Of a stretch of 5,597 bases of DNA, positions 4,296 through 5,597 are shown piece by piece. Under the pieces are notes generated by a model, which saw only the letters and a list, made by a program, of their open reading frames with translations, did not search any database and was not told the DNA's origin. The stretch is from Spartobacteria bacterium. Lineage in GTDB: Bacteria; Verrucomicrobiota; Verrucomicrobiia; Chthoniobacterales; UBA10450. Position numbers and translations under genes: made by a program. Within the stretch, counting starts at the first letter, position 1; every line of letters begins with the position of its first letter. The stretch is taken from positions 1 through 5,597 of the forward strand of contig DMCG01000061.1 in assembly GCA_003445855.1 (NCBI GenBank), read 5' to 3'.

Positions 4296-5597
4296 AGCGC
4301 CAGTTCAGGTTCGGGAAAAGGTTGTCGCGCCACTCGCACTCGCCGAGAAATTTTTCATCGGCATTGTTCGCCACAAACTGTTCGTGCAAACGATTGAAGC
4401 GAGCGAGGTGATCGATTGTTCGCTTCGTCGCGTATTCTTTTGCGGTTCCAGTTTTCATCAGGAACGCCCAGTCGCTCGATTGCGCGAGCAAGAGTTCGCG
4501 CGCAAGTTGTTTCAGAACACGATCAGCGAATGGGTTTGAATGGTTTAGGTGTAGGCGCGCGACTTCAGTCATACTTCGGACGGCCGCGTGTAAGTGCGGA
4601 TAAATCCAGGAGTTGCCCGGGTCGAGCCAGACTTCAAGATGACCTTTGTCGCCCCATGTCGATGTTGCGGGTTCGATCCTTTGCTGTGTCGGATGAGCTT
4701 CGAGAAATTCGCTTGGCGTGGTGAGACGCAAATCTTCGTGCGCCGCTTTGCGAATGAAGAGTTCGAGAAAACGCGGGCCTTCGAACCACCAGTGACCGAA
4801 CAATTCCGCGTCAAAGGGGACGACCACGATTGGATCGACATCGAGCGCGCTTAGTTCTCGAATCTGGGCGCGGCGTTGTTCGAGAAAATGAGTGGCGTGC
4901 GCATCCGCCGCTTTTTCCGCCGCGTTGCGATCATACAATTCCTTTTCCACGCCGCGGCCTGTGATGCGATGATATTTCACGCCCGAGAATTTTCGACTGC
5001 CGCGCGCGACCGGTCCAAGATGTTCGAGCGGAAGATCAAAGCCAACGTCGCGATAAAATTCACGATAGGCCGGATCGCCCGGATAACCTTCCTGCGCGCT
5101 CCAGACTTGCCGGCTCGAATCGCGATCGCGCGCGAATGCGGCCGGGCCCGGCGGCGTGTAACAGGGCGCGTAGATGGCACGGCGCGGCCGCGGATTTCCG
5201 AAGAGCAATCCGTGCGCGTCGAGAATGAACCAGCGAATGTTCGCTTCCTGCAAAATCGTTTCCAAACCGGGCGCGTAGGCGCACTCCGGCAGCCAAAACC
5301 CGCTTGGATCGACATCGAAAAGATCGACATATACATCCCGGCCGATCAAAACCTGCGCGCGCGCGGCTTCGCGCGATTGTTGTTGAATCAGCGGAAGCAA
5401 TCCGTGCGTTGCGGCCGAGGCAATAATTTCGAGCGCGCCGGTTTCTCGAAGCTGCCGAAAGGCTGCGAGTAAATCGCCTTTCCATTCATCGACAAAGAAC
5501 CGGCGCGTTTTCGAAAACATGTCGAAATAGAATTCGGCGAGCTCTCGGAGTTTTGGATGATTGCGGTTTCGCTTTCGCTCGCGGTCGGCGAGATCGA
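4273..5597 (-). CDS. GH57/DUF1957 1,4-alpha-glucan branching enzyme-like protein (5' partial)
   Basis: The reading frame stays open to the right edge, past the ATG at 5520, and the residues encoded upstream (LADRERKRN...LRELAEFYFDMF) fit the family, so the start is off-window. About 440 residues are visible; the family is usually 520-560. GH57 branching enzymes cut an alpha-1,4-glucan and re-attach the piece by an alpha-1,6 bond, in the cytoplasm. Numbered from the Met at 5520: ATHGLLPLI (37-45); WLPECAY (76-82) with predicted nucleophile Glu79; VKYHRITGRGVEKELYD (181-197); PFDAELFGHWWFEGP (235-249) with predicted acid Asp237; and the C-terminal DUF1957 part, including WGDKGHLEVW (289-298) and RELLLAQSSDWAFLMKTGTAKEYA (341-364). 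Trp289 and Trp298 have the nine-residue spacing I recall for Trp407/Trp416 of the Thermococcus kodakarensis enzyme. The last residues, CSGAL, and the stop codon lie in a repeat. An amylase or 4-alpha-glucanotransferase role is possible but less likely. Confidence 0.9.
   Translation of the reverse strand, partial: DLADRERKRNRNHPKLRELAEFYFDMFSKTRRFFVDEWKGDLLAAFRQLRETGALEIIASAATHGLLPLIQQQSREAARAQVLIGRDVYVDLFDVDPSGFWLPECAYAPGLETILQEANIRWFILDAHGLLFGNPRPRRAIYAPCYTPPGPAAFARDRDSSRQVWSAQEGYPGDPAYREFYRDVGFDLPLEHLGPVARGSRKFSGVKYHRITGRGVEKELYDRNAAEKAADAHATHFLEQRRAQIRELSALDVDPIVVVPFDAELFGHWWFEGPRFLELFIRKAAHEDLRLTTPSEFLEAHPTQQRIEPATSTWGDKGHLEVWLDPGNSWIYPHLHAAVRSMTEVARLHLNHSNPFADRVLKQLARELLLAQSSDWAFLMKTGTAKEYATKRTIDHLARFNRLHEQFVANNADEKFLGECEWRDNLFPNLNWRYYCSGAL

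Noticed and set aside
4876..5472. Plus-strand open frame opposite the GH57 gene
   Set aside because: It is antisense to the catalytic blocks of GH57, and the translation resembles no known domain.
1..5597. CRISPR array, tRNA/rRNA, transposase or defence island
   Set aside because: I saw no regularly spaced direct repeats, RNA gene signatures, or transposase, nuclease or toxin motifs in any plausible frame.

Overview
The window most likely comes from a Gram-negative bacterium of the Verrucomicrobiota, perhaps a Chthoniobacterales-type soil lineage. This is an inference. It rests on a fused lpxC-fabZ gene directly followed by lpxA, a TIGR03790-type protein, a secreted protein with a Ser-Pro-Thr-Pro linker and an FlgD-like Ig segment, and G+C-rich coding sequence. 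Fused lpxC-fabZ is also common in Bacteroidota, so the assignment is moderate.

Layout. A plus-strand gene entering from the left edge (1-1239) encodes the C-terminal part of a TIGR03790-family protein with a TPR-like tail. It converges on four minus-strand genes. Reading from the right edge leftwards these are: a GH57/DUF1957 alpha-glucan branching enzyme-like protein (4273 to beyond 5597, N-terminus off-window); a small secreted protein (3512-4219); bifunctional LpxC-FabZ (2099-3415); and LpxA (1323-2102). LpxA starts inside the lpxC-fabZ stop codon through an ATGA overlap. Coding density is high and no intergenic gap exceeds 100 bases. No RNA genes, CRISPR arrays, transposase genes or recognisable defence genes were seen.

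How the genes work together. LpxA and LpxC perform the first two steps of lipid A synthesis. FabZ dehydrates 3-hydroxyacyl-ACP, the same pool LpxA draws on, so this two-gene unit sits at the branch point between lipid A and phospholipid synthesis. The GH57 enzyme belongs to glycogen-type alpha-glucan metabolism. The secreted protein and the TIGR03790 protein have no established function.

The most interesting non-coding signal is a family of small palindromic elements. Each of the three intergenic gaps holds two inverted copies of a short head, TGTAGC (TTTAGC in one copy), followed by a hairpin with a three-base loop. This is the architecture of REP sequences (GTAG head plus palindrome) paired into BIMEs, which in other bacteria are linked to RAYT (TnpA-REP) transposases. 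In one pair the stems differ by compensatory changes. In another, the repeat supplies the last codons and the stop codon of the GH57 gene. No complete new multi-gene system is evident.
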